The notes under the pieces are model-generated. The model searched no databases, was not told the origin of the DNA, and worked only from the letters and a program-made list of their open reading frames with translations. From RUG14186 sp964644555 (GTDB taxonomy: Bacteria; Bacillota; Clostridia; Eubacteriales; Anaerofustaceae), in the NCBI GenBank assembly GCA_964644555.1, contig CAZXWI010000007.1, positions 1 to 30,458 of the forward strand: 30,458 bases of DNA, in the 5' to 3' direction. Each line of letters starts with the position of its first letter. The first letter of the stretch is position 1. This document shows positions 15,911-24,010 of the stretch, in pieces. The translations under genes were made by a program, and so were the position numbers.

Positions 15911-16282
15911 ATGGATAAAAGGTTGATTATCGCATTGATAGTCCTTGCGTTGATTGCGCACAGGGTATTGCTGAAACGAATCATAAATAATTACGCAAAG
16001 AAATTGGAGCAAAATTCCAATCATTATTTTTACAACAATCCGTCTTGGAGTGAAGCAAGACAAAAAACCATAGAAAATTGGAGAAATTCGGGAAATTCGA
16101 AAAAACCGAGAAAAACTAAGCTGAAAAGCCTTGAAAATTTAAGCGAAGATGATTTGGTTTCGGACGAATATATTGAAAAAGACGAATTTTGCAAAAACTT
16201 AGACGAAGCATTCATCGGGCTTGACGATGATGAGATAGACGAAATTTTAGATAAAGTGTTGTCGGAAGGCTCAAACGCATAA
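15911..16282 (+). CDS. Unrecognised membrane-anchored acidic protein at head of atp operon
   Basis: The family is not recognised. The 123-residue protein has one N-terminal hydrophobic helix (about 5-20) with lysine and arginine on both sides, a basic middle (NSGNSKKPRKTKLK) and a strongly acidic C-terminal half (SEDDLVSDEYIEKDEF, LDDDEIDEILDKVL). The likely topology is a single anchor with the rest in the cytosol. The start at 15911 has GAGG 6 bases upstream; the in-frame TTG at 15899 does not. It lies 22 bases before the AtpZ-like gene and shares the atp promoter, so a role in ATP synthase assembly or regulation is possible but unproven. Confidence 0.7.
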   Translation: MDKRLIIALIVLALIAHRVLLKRIINNYAKKLEQNSNHYFYNNPSWSEARQKTIENWRNSGNSKKPRKTKLKSLENLSEDDLVSDEYIEKDEFCKNLDEAFIGLDDDEIDEILDKVLSEGSNA

Positions 16283-16304
16283 CTTCCGATAAGGAGAATG
16301 GAAT

Positions 16305-16601
16305 ATGGACGAAAACGAACAAAATAAAACTTCGATGCCGCAAAAGTTTATTTCATCGCTTATGTTTGTTTCGCAGGTTGCTTGGACGATTCTTTCTCCG
16401 ATAGTGTTCTGTTTGGCTATAGGTTATTTGATAGACGATAAAGTTGGGAACACTTCTCGCACCTACACATTAATAGGAATTTTGGTAGGTCTTTATTGCG
16501 CATTAAGAAACGGTTATACGCTTTTTAAAGGATATATCAACGAAATAAACCGAAAAAATGACGAGCGATATAATAAAAAGGATGTCAATGGGAAACAGTA
16601 A
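16305..16601 (+). CDS. atpZ: AtpZ/AtpI-family small membrane protein
   Basis: A 98-residue protein with two membrane spans. The pattern is a hydrophilic N-terminus, LMFVSQVAWTILSPIVFCLAIGYLIDDKVG (first span and conserved D-K turn), then LIGILVGLYCALRNGYTLFK (second span). This fits the AtpZ/AtpI group found just before F-ATP synthase genes and linked to c-ring assembly or Mg2+/ion supply. AAGGAG precedes the ATG. Its 3' end overlaps the next gene by 14 bases. Confidence 0.8.
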   Translation: MDENEQNKTSMPQKFISSLMFVSQVAWTILSPIVFCLAIGYLIDDKVGNTSRTYTLIGILVGLYCALRNGYTLFKGYINEINRKNDERYNKKDVNGKQ

Positions 16602-17016
16602 CGATATTAAACAAGAATCGGATAGAATAACAAAAATTTTAAGTGTAAAGAATGTGGTGATAACTTCCGCAGTGATATGTGCTATCGGGGGAATTATCGG
16701 AATGTTCTTTGTTTCACCCCTTAAATGGTGGGGCGGAGCGGTATTCGGATTTTTGATAAATCTTTTATGTTTCAGGCTTATGTATCTTAATCTGGAAAAA
16801 AGTTTATCAAAATCAAAGCAAAGTTCAAAGGCAGTTTCTTTCGGAGGGTACTCTGTCAGATATATTATCAAAGCATTTGCATTATATGCATCTTTTAAAA
16901 GCGAATATCTGTCGGTAGGCTCGTGTGTAATAGGGCTTTTGAGCATAAGTGCGGCAATACATGTTTTAAACATTTTAAACATACAATTTGCAAAATCTAA
17001 AGAAGGGAGTGATTGA
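16588..17016 (+). CDS. atpI: ATP synthase subunit I-like protein
   Basis: A 142-residue protein with four likely spans and the general look of ATP-synt_I proteins: a pair of glycine-rich helices (ICAIGGIIGMFFVSPLKWW, GGAVFGFLINLLCFRLM) and two later ones (YIIKAFALYASF, GSCVIGLLSISAAIHVLNIL). AtpI helps assemble the c ring. The start at 16588 is chosen because AAAAAGGA ends 5 bases before it; in-frame ATGs at 16558 and 16582 lack suitable spacing. It sits directly before atpB, the usual atpI position. Two AtpI-type genes in a row (this and the AtpZ-like one) is a pattern known from Na+ ATP synthase operons. Confidence 0.75.
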   Translation: MGNSNDIKQESDRITKILSVKNVVITSAVICAIGGIIGMFFVSPLKWWGGAVFGFLINLLCFRLMYLNLEKSLSKSKQSSKAVSFGGYSVRYIIKAFALYASFKSEYLSVGSCVIGLLSISAAIHVLNILNIQFAKSKEGSD

Positions 17017-17018
17017 AT

Positions 17019-17843
17019 TTGTCTATTTCCGAAGTAACTCAAGGATTCAGTATCGGACCTTTCACCATAACCAACACAATGGTTTGGACATGGATTATCA
17101 TGGCTATTTTGGCAATATTCCTTATTTGGTTGGCAAAGGGCGCTGAACTTAATCCCACCGGAACAAAACAGACAATAGCCGAATATATCGTAGAGCTTAT
17201 CAACAACATGGTACGCTCAAGTATGGGGGATAATAAAATGCTTTTTGCTCCGTACATATTGGCGGTAATTTCCTTTTTGGCACTGTCGAACTTGAGCGGA
17301 TTTTTGTTTCTCGGCTTCGTCAGACCACCAACGGCTGACTGGGCAACCACACTTGCCATGGCAGTTTTGACATTCAGTTTGGTTCAGGGATTCGGAGTCG
17401 GCACAAACGGTCTGGTCGGTTACTTAAAAGGGCTTGCGGATCCGGTAATCCTTACACCGCTTAACATAATCAGTGAATTTGCCCCGATAGTTTCATTGTC
17501 GTTCCGTTTGTTCGGTAATATTTTAGGCGGTTTGATCATCGGTACGCTTATCTATTCGATGATCTATCTGAACAGTACTTTCACAGTTATTTGGACGGTA
17601 GTCGCAGGATGTGCGATAATCTTCATTGTGTGGAAAGACTTATTGCCCAAGCTGAAAACTCTCAGCAAAGGTGCAAGTAGAACGATTAAGCTTTTGGGGG
17701 CTGTATGCTTACTTCCCGCATTGGCCATCATGTTTGTTCATTTTTATTTCGACATATTCTCGGGGCTTATGCAGGCATACATCTTTACAATGCTTACAAT
17801 GATGTTTATAGCTGCTAAGATTCCGGATGAGTGGAATGCTTAA
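17019..17843 (+). CDS. atpB: ATP synthase F0 subunit a
   Basis: The ion-channel half of the F0 motor. The 274-residue protein has about six spans and the essential arginine in PIVSLSFRLFGNILGG (around 150-165). HFYFDIFSGLMQAYIFTMLTMMFI near the end is the other conserved block of subunit a. The start is a TTG. The one at 17019 has GGGAG 9 bases upstream, whereas the TTG at 17013 is only 3 bases from it, so 17019 is preferred. The atpI stop overlaps this start region, which suggests coupled translation. Confidence 0.93.
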   Translation: MSISEVTQGFSIGPFTITNTMVWTWIIMAILAIFLIWLAKGAELNPTGTKQTIAEYIVELINNMVRSSMGDNKMLFAPYILAVISFLALSNLSGFLFLGFVRPPTADWATTLAMAVLTFSLVQGFGVGTNGLVGYLKGLADPVILTPLNIISEFAPIVSLSFRLFGNILGGLIIGTLIYSMIYLNSTFTVIWTVVAGCAIIFIVWKDLLPKLKTLSKGASRTIKLLGAVCLLPALAIMFVHFYFDIFSGLMQAYIFTMLTMMFIAAKIPDEWNA

Positions 17844-17875
17844 AAAATTTTTTAAATAATTTCAAGGAGAAAATT

Positions 17876-18400
17876 ATGGATTTATCAAATATTTCAGGAC
17901 AGGATTTAATCTATGCATTCAGCGCAATCGGCGCAGGCATAGGTCTTATCGCAGGACTCGGACCTGGTATCGGTCAGGGTATTGCAGCAGGTTACGGTGC
18001 AGAAGCAGTAGGTCGCCAGCCTAAAGCACAGGGTCAGATTATGACAACAATGCTTCTCGGACAGGCAGTTGCAGAAACAACAGGTATCTACTCACTCGTT
18101 GTTGCACTTATCCTTATGTTTGTTCAGCCGTATGTTGGTTCTACATCAGGAATCACAGGTGTTGACTTTATTTTGGCTTGCAGCGCTATCGGTGGTGGCA
18201 TTGGTCTTATTGCAGGCGTCGGCCCCGGTATCGGTCAGGGTGTCGCAGCAGGTCATGGTGCCGCAGCAGTAGGCCGTCAGCCGGATGCACAGGGTCAGAT
18301 TATGACAACAATGCTTCTCGGACAGGCAGTTGCAGAAACAACAGGTATCTACTCACTCGTTGTTGCACTTATCCTTATGTTTGTTCAGCCGTTCTGCTAA
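17876..18400 (+). CDS. atpE: ATP synthase F0 subunit c, fused double hairpin
   Basis: The ring protein that carries ions through F0. At 174 residues it is twice the usual length and holds two complete c hairpins, residues 9-87 and 96-174, repeating at 87 residues. Each has GPGIGQG (Q34, Q121), the polar loop GRQP (46-49, 133-136) and GQAVAETTGIYSLV with the ion-binding glutamate (E67, E154). Glutamine, glutamate and the following threonine are the Na+-type ligand set. Both hairpins keep the full set, so the fused protein has two sites in four helices. The two DNA copies share a perfect 106-base repeat. The start at 17876 has AAGGAGA 5 bases upstream; an in-frame ATG at 17831 lies inside atpB. 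Confidence 0.95.
   Translation: MDLSNISGQDLIYAFSAIGAGIGLIAGLGPGIGQGIAAGYGAEAVGRQPKAQGQIMTTMLLGQAVAETTGIYSLVVALILMFVQPYVGSTSGITGVDFILACSAIGGGIGLIAGVGPGIGQGVAAGHGAAAVGRQPDAQGQIMTTMLLGQAVAETTGIYSLVVALILMFVQPFC
18026..18131 (+). repeat. 106-base direct repeat, copy 1, inside atpE
   Basis: This is identical to 18287-18392, with an offset of 261 bases (87 codons). It covers the polar loop end and the outer, glutamate-bearing helix of the first hairpin. Other parts of the two hairpins differ at DNA level, so identity is confined to this block, which suggests gene conversion or strong constraint. Confidence 0.95.
18287..18392 (+). repeat. 106-base direct repeat, copy 2, inside atpE
   Basis: The second copy of the perfect repeat, coding for the outer helix of hairpin two including E154. 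It ends four codons before the atpE stop region. Confidence 0.95.
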
Positions 18401-18438
18401 ACAGAACAGTTTATTATTAAGAAAGCTTGGTACATTAA

Positions 18439-18945
18439 ATGGAAAGTTGGTTAATCAGAATTGACGCTGAGCTTCTTAAACAAGCGCTTATACAGCTTGT
18501 TACCTTCTTAATCTACTATGTTATAGTCAAAAAGTTTTTCTACGATAAGATAAACGGCATAATCACAAAGAGAAAAGAAATGGTAGCGGCAAGTCTTAAC
18601 GATGCAAAAGCTGCTGATGAAAAAGCTGAACAACTTGAAAAAGAATATAATGAAAAAGTTGCTCAGATCGAAAATGAACGCATTGAGATCATCAGAAAAG
18701 CAGCGGAAGACGCACAAAATGTTAAGGACAGGATAGTAAACGAAGCCAAACAGCAGGCTGCTTCTATTCTTGACAGTGCTAAAAAAGAAGTTGAAAATCA
18801 GAAGGCAAAAGCTCAGGAAGAATTTAAGGATTCTATTATCGAAATGACTATCGACGCAGCTGAAAAAGTTGTTAAAAAGTCGCTTACGAAAGAGGATCAC
18901 ATTGATCTTATCAATGAATCAATTTCAATGTTTAAAGAGGTTTAA
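18439..18945 (+). CDS. atpF: ATP synthase F0 subunit b
   Basis: The peripheral stalk. The 168-residue protein has one N-terminal membrane helix (about 14-30, LIQLVTFLIYYVIV) and then a long charged alpha-helical coiled coil (AADEKAEQLEKEYNEKVAQ, and on to IVNEAKQQAASIL), ending in VVKKSLTKEDHIDLINESI, which contacts delta. The length is normal. It starts 38 bases after atpE with only a weak ribosome site (AGAAAG). Confidence 0.93.
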   Translation: MESWLIRIDAELLKQALIQLVTFLIYYVIVKKFFYDKINGIITKRKEMVAASLNDAKAADEKAEQLEKEYNEKVAQIENERIEIIRKAAEDAQNVKDRIVNEAKQQAASILDSAKKEVENQKAKAQEEFKDSIIEMTIDAAEKVVKKSLTKEDHIDLINESISMFKEV

Positions 18946-18948
18946 ACT

Positions 18949-19488
18949 ATGAGCCTTGCAGTTAAAAAATATACAAATGCACTCTTCGAAGTTTGTATTT
19001 CGGAAAATTGTTTGGATGAAGTTTATGAGCAGTTCAAACAGGTTTATGCCGAAATTCGCGAAAACGAAGATTTTGCGAAAATTTTAGATACAAAAATACT
19101 CTCCGCTTCGGAAAAGAAAGGTATTTTCGAAAATGCCCTCAAAGACGCTAACAGCTATCTTTTGAATTTCTTTCGAATCATAGTCGATAAAGACCGTACT
19201 GAAGAATTAAAAGAGATGTTCGTTGCCTTTGAAGAAGAATACAAAAAATACAACAATATTTTGGAAGCAACTGCGGTAACGGCAATCGCTCTTACCGATG
19301 AAGAACTCGAAAATATCAGAAAAACGATAAGCGAAAAATATTCGAAGAATATATATCTCGAAAACAAAGTCGATGAAGATATACTCGGAGGTATGATCCT
19401 TTATGTGGGAAACACTATGCTGGATGCAAGTGTAAGAACAAAATTAAACGGTCTTAAGGACCAATTAAAGCAAATAAAAATTTCATAA
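18949..19488 (+). CDS. atpH: ATP synthase F1 subunit delta
   Basis: Links the peripheral stalk to alpha3beta3. The 179-residue protein starts with AVKKYTNALFEVCISEN and ends GGMILYVGNTMLDASVRTKLNGLKDQL, both classic OSCP/delta blocks, with NSYLLNFFRIIVDKDR in between. It follows atpF by 3 bases. Confidence 0.94.
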   Translation: MSLAVKKYTNALFEVCISENCLDEVYEQFKQVYAEIRENEDFAKILDTKILSASEKKGIFENALKDANSYLLNFFRIIVDKDRTEELKEMFVAFEEEYKKYNNILEATAVTAIALTDEELENIRKTISEKYSKNIYLENKVDEDILGGMILYVGNTMLDASVRTKLNGLKDQLKQIKIS

Positions 19489-19511
19489 GAGAGGAGTATT
19501 GCGTTTAAACT

Positions 19512-21029
19512 ATGAATCTCAGACCTGAAGAAATTAACAGATTAATCAAGGAACAGATTAAAAGTTACGACAGCAAGCTCGAAACGACAGATTTCGGTAC
19601 AGTTGTTCAAATCGGCGACGGTATCGCAAGAATCAACGGGCTTGATTCCGCAATGGCCGGTGAACTTATAGAATTCCCCGGCGGAATATATGGTATGGTT
19701 CAGAATCTCGAAGAAAACAATGTCGGTTGTGTTCTTTTGGGAGATGATGCAAATATTGTAGAGGGAGATAAAGTAAGCTGCACAGGTAAAATCGTACAGG
19801 TACCTGTAGGCGATGCCCTCATCGGCCGTGTAGTAAATGCACTCGGTCAGCCCATAGACGGAAAAGGAGCAATAAAAGCTAACGAATTCCGTAATGTGGA
19901 AACAAAAGCACACGGTGTTATTGACCGTAAATCGGTTAGTGAACCGCTTCAAACCGGTTACAAAGCCGTTGACTCACTTATTCCTATAGGAAGAGGTCAG
20001 CGTGAGCTTATCATCGGTGACAGACAAACAGGTAAAACAGCACTTGCCATCGACACCATAATCAACCAAAAAGGTGAAGATGTAATCTGTATTTATGTAG
20101 CTATCGGACAGAAAGCTTCAACCGTTGCACAGGTTGTTACCAAATTAGAAGAACACGGCGCAATGGATTATTCTATAGTAGTAGCCGCAACTGCAAGTGA
20201 AAAAGCACCGCTTCAATACCTTGCTCCGTACTCAGGTGTTGCAATGGCAGAATATTTTATGGATCAGGGAAAAGATGTTCTTATCGTTTACGATGATCTT
20301 TCAAAACACGCTGTTGCGTATCGTTCAATGGCTTTGCTTCTCCGCAGACCGCCGGGACGAGAAGCATATCCGGGTGATGTATTCTACCTTCACTCAAGAC
20401 TTTTGGAACGTGCCGCAAAACTCGCTAAGGGCGGAAGCATTACCGCACTTCCTATCATCGAAACACAGGCAGGCGACATCTCAGCATACATTCCTACAAA
20501 TGTTATTTCAATAACAGACGGTCAGATCTTCCTTGAAACCGAGCTTTTCAACGCAGGTATACGCCCTGCTGTAAACCCCGGTATCTCGGTATCTCGTGTA
20601 GGTGGTTCGGCACAGATCAAATCAATGAAAAAGATTGCAGGTCCGCTTCGTTTGGAATACGCACAGTATCGTGAACTCGCATCCTTTGCTCAATTCGGAA
20701 GTGACCTTGATAAAGAAACAAAAGCTCAGCTTTCAAAGGGTGAAAGAATCGTTGAACTTCTCAAACAGAATCAATATTCACCTATGAAAGTTGAAGATCA
20801 GGTTTTGGCAATATTTGCGGTTGCCAACAACTATGCAAACGATATCGCAGTAGAAGATATGAAACGTTTTGAAAAAGAGCTTGTTGAATACGCAAGACTT
20901 TCACATTCGGATCTTCTTGACGAGCTTAAAACAACAAAAGATTTCGACAAAGAACTCATGCAGAAAACAGCTGATGTTATCAGCGAATTTAAGCTCACAT
21001 TCGTGCCAAGCGTGGCAGTTGAAAACTAA
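19512..21029 (+). CDS. atpA: ATP synthase F1 subunit alpha
   Basis: The non-catalytic nucleotide-binding subunit, 505 residues. The P-loop is GDRQTGKT (169-176); VYDDLSKHAVAYR and PAVNPGISVSRVGGSAQ are conserved. The ATG at 19512 is fixed because an in-frame stop lies at 19506-19508. Its best ribosome site, GAGGAG (19491-19496), is therefore 15 bases away, unusually far, which may lower initiation or rely on folding. Confidence 0.97.
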   Translation: MNLRPEEINRLIKEQIKSYDSKLETTDFGTVVQIGDGIARINGLDSAMAGELIEFPGGIYGMVQNLEENNVGCVLLGDDANIVEGDKVSCTGKIVQVPVGDALIGRVVNALGQPIDGKGAIKANEFRNVETKAHGVIDRKSVSEPLQTGYKAVDSLIPIGRGQRELIIGDRQTGKTALAIDTIINQKGEDVICIYVAIGQKASTVAQVVTKLEEHGAMDYSIVVAATASEKAPLQYLAPYSGVAMAEYFMDQGKDVLIVYDDLSKHAVAYRSMALLLRRPPGREAYPGDVFYLHSRLLERAAKLAKGGSITALPIIETQAGDISAYIPTNVISITDGQIFLETELFNAGIRPAVNPGISVSRVGGSAQIKSMKKIAGPLRLEYAQYRELASFAQFGSDLDKETKAQLSKGERIVELLKQNQYSPMKVEDQVLAIFAVANNYANDIAVEDMKRFEKELVEYARLSHSDLLDELKTTKDFDKELMQKTADVISEFKLTFVPSVAVEN

Positions 21030-21049
21030 GCAAAGTGAGGTAGTAATTT

Positions 21050-21964
21050 ATGGCTGAATCAATGCGCGACATAAAAGGGCGTATTAAAAGCGTTAACAGC
21101 ACAAAGCAGATTACTCACGCAATGCAACTCGTAGCCAGCGCTAAGCTCAGAAAAACCAGAGAAAAAGCAGATGCCAGAAGAGCCTACACAAAGCACATTA
21201 TCGAATGTATGCACATTATCGGAGATGGACTTCAAACGGATACGCAGAATGTGTATCTTAACGAAAACGAATCAGACAGAGATCTTTACATTGTCATCAC
21301 TTCCGATAAAGGTTTGGCAGGGGGCTTTAACTCAAATGTGCTTAAATTTGCATATTCGCAAATTCAAAAAAGCGAAAATCCCGCAGTTTGTGCAGTAGGT
21401 GCAAAAGCTATCGATTATTTCACAAGAAGAAAAATCGACATTTTGGCAAGCTATGCAGGAGAGAGCGAGAACCCGAGCTTAGTTTTGGCAAGAAATATAG
21501 GAAGCGCAGTTACCACAATGTTCTTAGAGCAAAAGGTAAACAATGTGTATATAGTCTATAACCGTTTTGTTTCCGTAATGTCGCAGGTGCCGGAAATAGT
21601 TAAGCTTCTTCCGGTAAATGCCGATGATATGGGCAAAAACGACGAAATAGATACTGTTTCCAAAACGGAAGGCTTAACCGAAGATAAAACCGATATTTCG
21701 GATTTGAAAGTTATGATATTCGAGCCTGATGCAGAATATTTGGCAGATTATCTCATTCCGAAATATTTCGACAATGCCATTTACGGTGCACTTCTTGAGA
21801 GTGCCGCAGGTGAACTCGCTGCAAGAAGAATGGCAATGGAGAGTGCAACGGATAATGCCAACGAACTTATAGACGAACTTACGCTTCAGTACAACAGAGC
21901 CAGACAAGGTGCCATCACTCAGGAACTTACTGAAATCATCGGTGGTGCTGATGCTATAAGCTAG
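21050..21964 (+). CDS. atpG: ATP synthase F1 subunit gamma
   Basis: The central rotor shaft, 304 residues. It starts MRDIKGRIKSVNSTKQITHAMQLVASAKLRK, split here only by normal helix, has TSDKGLAGGFNSN near residue 84, and ends with ESATDNANELIDELTLQYNRARQGAITQELTEI. A GAGGT site lies upstream. It is followed by atpC rather than atpD. Confidence 0.96.
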   Translation: MAESMRDIKGRIKSVNSTKQITHAMQLVASAKLRKTREKADARRAYTKHIIECMHIIGDGLQTDTQNVYLNENESDRDLYIVITSDKGLAGGFNSNVLKFAYSQIQKSENPAVCAVGAKAIDYFTRRKIDILASYAGESENPSLVLARNIGSAVTTMFLEQKVNNVYIVYNRFVSVMSQVPEIVKLLPVNADDMGKNDEIDTVSKTEGLTEDKTDISDLKVMIFEPDAEYLADYLIPKYFDNAIYGALLESAAGELAARRMAMESATDNANELIDELTLQYNRARQGAITQELTEIIGGADAIS

Positions 21965-21973
21965 GAGGGCGAA

Positions 21974-22381
21974 GTGAGTGAATTAATTGCATTAAAGATT
22001 ATTACTCCCGAAAGAGTATTGTTTGAGGGAGATGTAGAAAGATTTACAGTTAAAAGTAAAGGCGAAGTAGGCGATTTCCAAGTTTTGCCGGGGCATCTTC
22101 CCATGACGGCAACTATAGGACTCGGCAGAGTTTTGATAAAGTTACCCGAAGGCGAAGAAAAATGTGCTACCCTTTTCGGAGGCTTTGCACTTATCGAAAA
22201 AGATAAGGCAACAATCCTCACCGAAGTTGCGGAATGGCCGGAAGAAATAGATTTGGAAAGAGCAATGAGTGCAAAACAAAGAGCCGAAGAAAATATGAAA
22301 AACGAAAATATGGATTTCATGCGTGCTCAGGCAGCACTCTACAGAGCTATTGAAAGAATCGATATTTTAAATATCCAGTAA
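21974..22381 (+). CDS. atpC: ATP synthase F1 subunit epsilon
   Basis: The small central-stalk subunit that also inhibits ATP hydrolysis. The 135-residue protein has an N-terminal beta domain (KIITPERVLFEGDVERFTV, GDFQVLPGHLPMTATI, GGFALIEKDKATILTEVAEW) and a C-terminal helical pair (ERAMSAKQRAEENMKN, AQAALYRAIERIDIL). The start codon is GTG with AGGAGG just ahead. It lies between atpG and atpD, while in most bacteria atpC follows atpD. Confidence 0.95.
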   Translation: MSELIALKIITPERVLFEGDVERFTVKSKGEVGDFQVLPGHLPMTATIGLGRVLIKLPEGEEKCATLFGGFALIEKDKATILTEVAEWPEEIDLERAMSAKQRAEENMKNENMDFMRAQAALYRAIERIDILNIQ

Positions 22382-22405
22382 CATAAATAGGAGGAATAAC
22401 TATTC

Positions 22406-23815
22406 GTGAGCAATAATATAGGCAAAGTTGTTCAGGTTATCGGTCCTGTTGTTGATGCCAAGTTCGACAGCGACAATCTTCCGAAACTTAACAATGCTAT
22501 AGAAATAGACAACCACGGTGTAAAGCTTGTTGTTGAAGTTGCACAGCACATGGGCGATGATGTCGTCAGATGCATCGCTATGGACTCAACTGACGGACTT
22601 CAGCGTGGTCAGGAATGTGTTGACACAGGAGCACCTATCAAAGTTCCCGTAGGTAAAGTTACCTTGGGAAGAATGGTAAATGTTTTGGGTCAGCCCATTG
22701 ACGGACTCGATATGGATCTTGAAGGTGTTGAAATGGCATCAATCCATAACGCAGCCCCCACATTTGCGGAACAAAAAACAGAACCGGAAATCTTCGAAAC
22801 AGGTATTAAGGTAGTTGACCTTATCTGCCCGTACACAAAGGGTGGTAAAATCGGTTTGTTCGGAGGCGCAGGTGTTGGTAAAACAGTTCTTATTCAGGAG
22901 CTTATCAACAATATTGCAACTCAGCACGGCGGACTTTCCGTATTTGCAGGCGTAGGCGAAAGAACTCGTGAAGGTAACGACCTTTATTACGAAATGAAAG
23001 AATCCGGAGTTATCAATAAGACTGCTCTTTGCTTCGGTCAGATGAACGAACCTCCAGGAGCCAGAATGAGAGTTGCTCTTACAGGTCTTACAATGGCAGA
23101 ATACTTCCGTGATAAAGAAAATCAGGATGTGCTTTTGTTTATTGATAATATCTTCCGTTTCACACAGGCAGGTTCAGAGGTTTCGGCACTTTTGGGTCGT
23201 ATGCCTTCGGCAGTTGGTTATCAGCCGACTCTTGCCAATGAAATGGGTGTATTGCAGGAAAGAATCACTTCCACAAAATCAGGCTCTATCACATCGGTAC
23301 AGGCAGTATATGTTCCTGCCGATGACCTTACAGACCCTGCACCTGCTACCACATTCGCACACCTCGATGCTACAACAGTATTGAGCCGTGCTATTTCGGA
23401 AAAAGGTATTTATCCGGCAGTTGACCCGTTGGATTCAACAAGCCGTATCCTTGACCCGCAGGTTGTAGGTGATGACCACTACAATACTGCTCGTGCAGTA
23501 CAGGAAATTTTGCAAAGATATAAAGAACTTCAGGATATCATCGCAATCCTCGGTATGGAGGAACTCAGTGAAGACGATAAACTCACTGTTGCTCGTGCAA
23601 GAAAAATCGAAAGATTCTTATCACAGCCGTTCCATGTTGCAGAACAGTTCACAGGTTTACAGGGAAAATATGTTCCCAGAGAAGAAACCATCAGAGGCTT
23701 CAAAGAAATCCTTGCCGGTGAACACGATGATTTACCGGAAGCAGCTTTCTTCATGGTCGGAACAATCGATGATGCTATTGCAAAAGCAAAACAGATGGCA
23801 GAAAGTGCTTTCTAA
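22406..23815 (+). CDS. atpD: ATP synthase F1 subunit beta
   Basis: The catalytic subunit, 469 residues. It has GPVVDAKF at the N-terminus, the P-loop GGAGVGKT (153-160), the catalytic GERTREGNDLY, LLFIDNIFRFTQAGSEVSALLGR (Walker B and switch) and the MEELSEDD variant of the DELSEED lever. GTG start; AGGAGG (22389-22394) stands 11 bases upstream. It is the last gene of the operon and is followed by a strong terminator. Confidence 0.97.
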   Translation: MSNNIGKVVQVIGPVVDAKFDSDNLPKLNNAIEIDNHGVKLVVEVAQHMGDDVVRCIAMDSTDGLQRGQECVDTGAPIKVPVGKVTLGRMVNVLGQPIDGLDMDLEGVEMASIHNAAPTFAEQKTEPEIFETGIKVVDLICPYTKGGKIGLFGGAGVGKTVLIQELINNIATQHGGLSVFAGVGERTREGNDLYYEMKESGVINKTALCFGQMNEPPGARMRVALTGLTMAEYFRDKENQDVLLFIDNIFRFTQAGSEVSALLGRMPSAVGYQPTLANEMGVLQERITSTKSGSITSVQAVYVPADDLTDPAPATTFAHLDATTVLSRAISEKGIYPAVDPLDSTSRILDPQVVGDDHYNTARAVQEILQRYKELQDIIAILGMEELSEDDKLTVARARKIERFLSQPFHVAEQFTGLQGKYVPREETIRGFKEILAGEHDDLPEAAFFMVGTIDDAIAKAKQMAESAF

Positions 23816-23831
23816 AATAAAATTAAGTTGT

Positions 23832-23870
23832 AAAGAGGCGGCACACCTTGAGGTGTGCCGCCTCTTTTAT
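23832..23870 (+). terminator. Strong terminator after the ATP synthase operon
   Basis: A perfect 16-bp stem (23832-23847 with 23852-23867), GC-rich in the middle, has a TTGA loop and a T-run at its end. It may also stop minus-strand transcription from the vanZ side. Confidence 0.93.
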
Positions 23871-24010
23871 GTAGATTATCATAAACGATATAATAATCAA
23901 CTTTGTCATGCAGGAGCGAGTGTGCTTTAAGTAACAATAAATATTAAATACGCCTATCTGATTATAAAATCATCGACCTTAACAAAGCGGAGCTTTCGCC
24001 CCACCTAACC

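Noticed and set aside
23871..24010. A small RNA or short gene between the atp terminator and the vanZ-like gene.
   Set aside because: Only a 5-bp stem without a U-run and no frame with a ribosome site were found.
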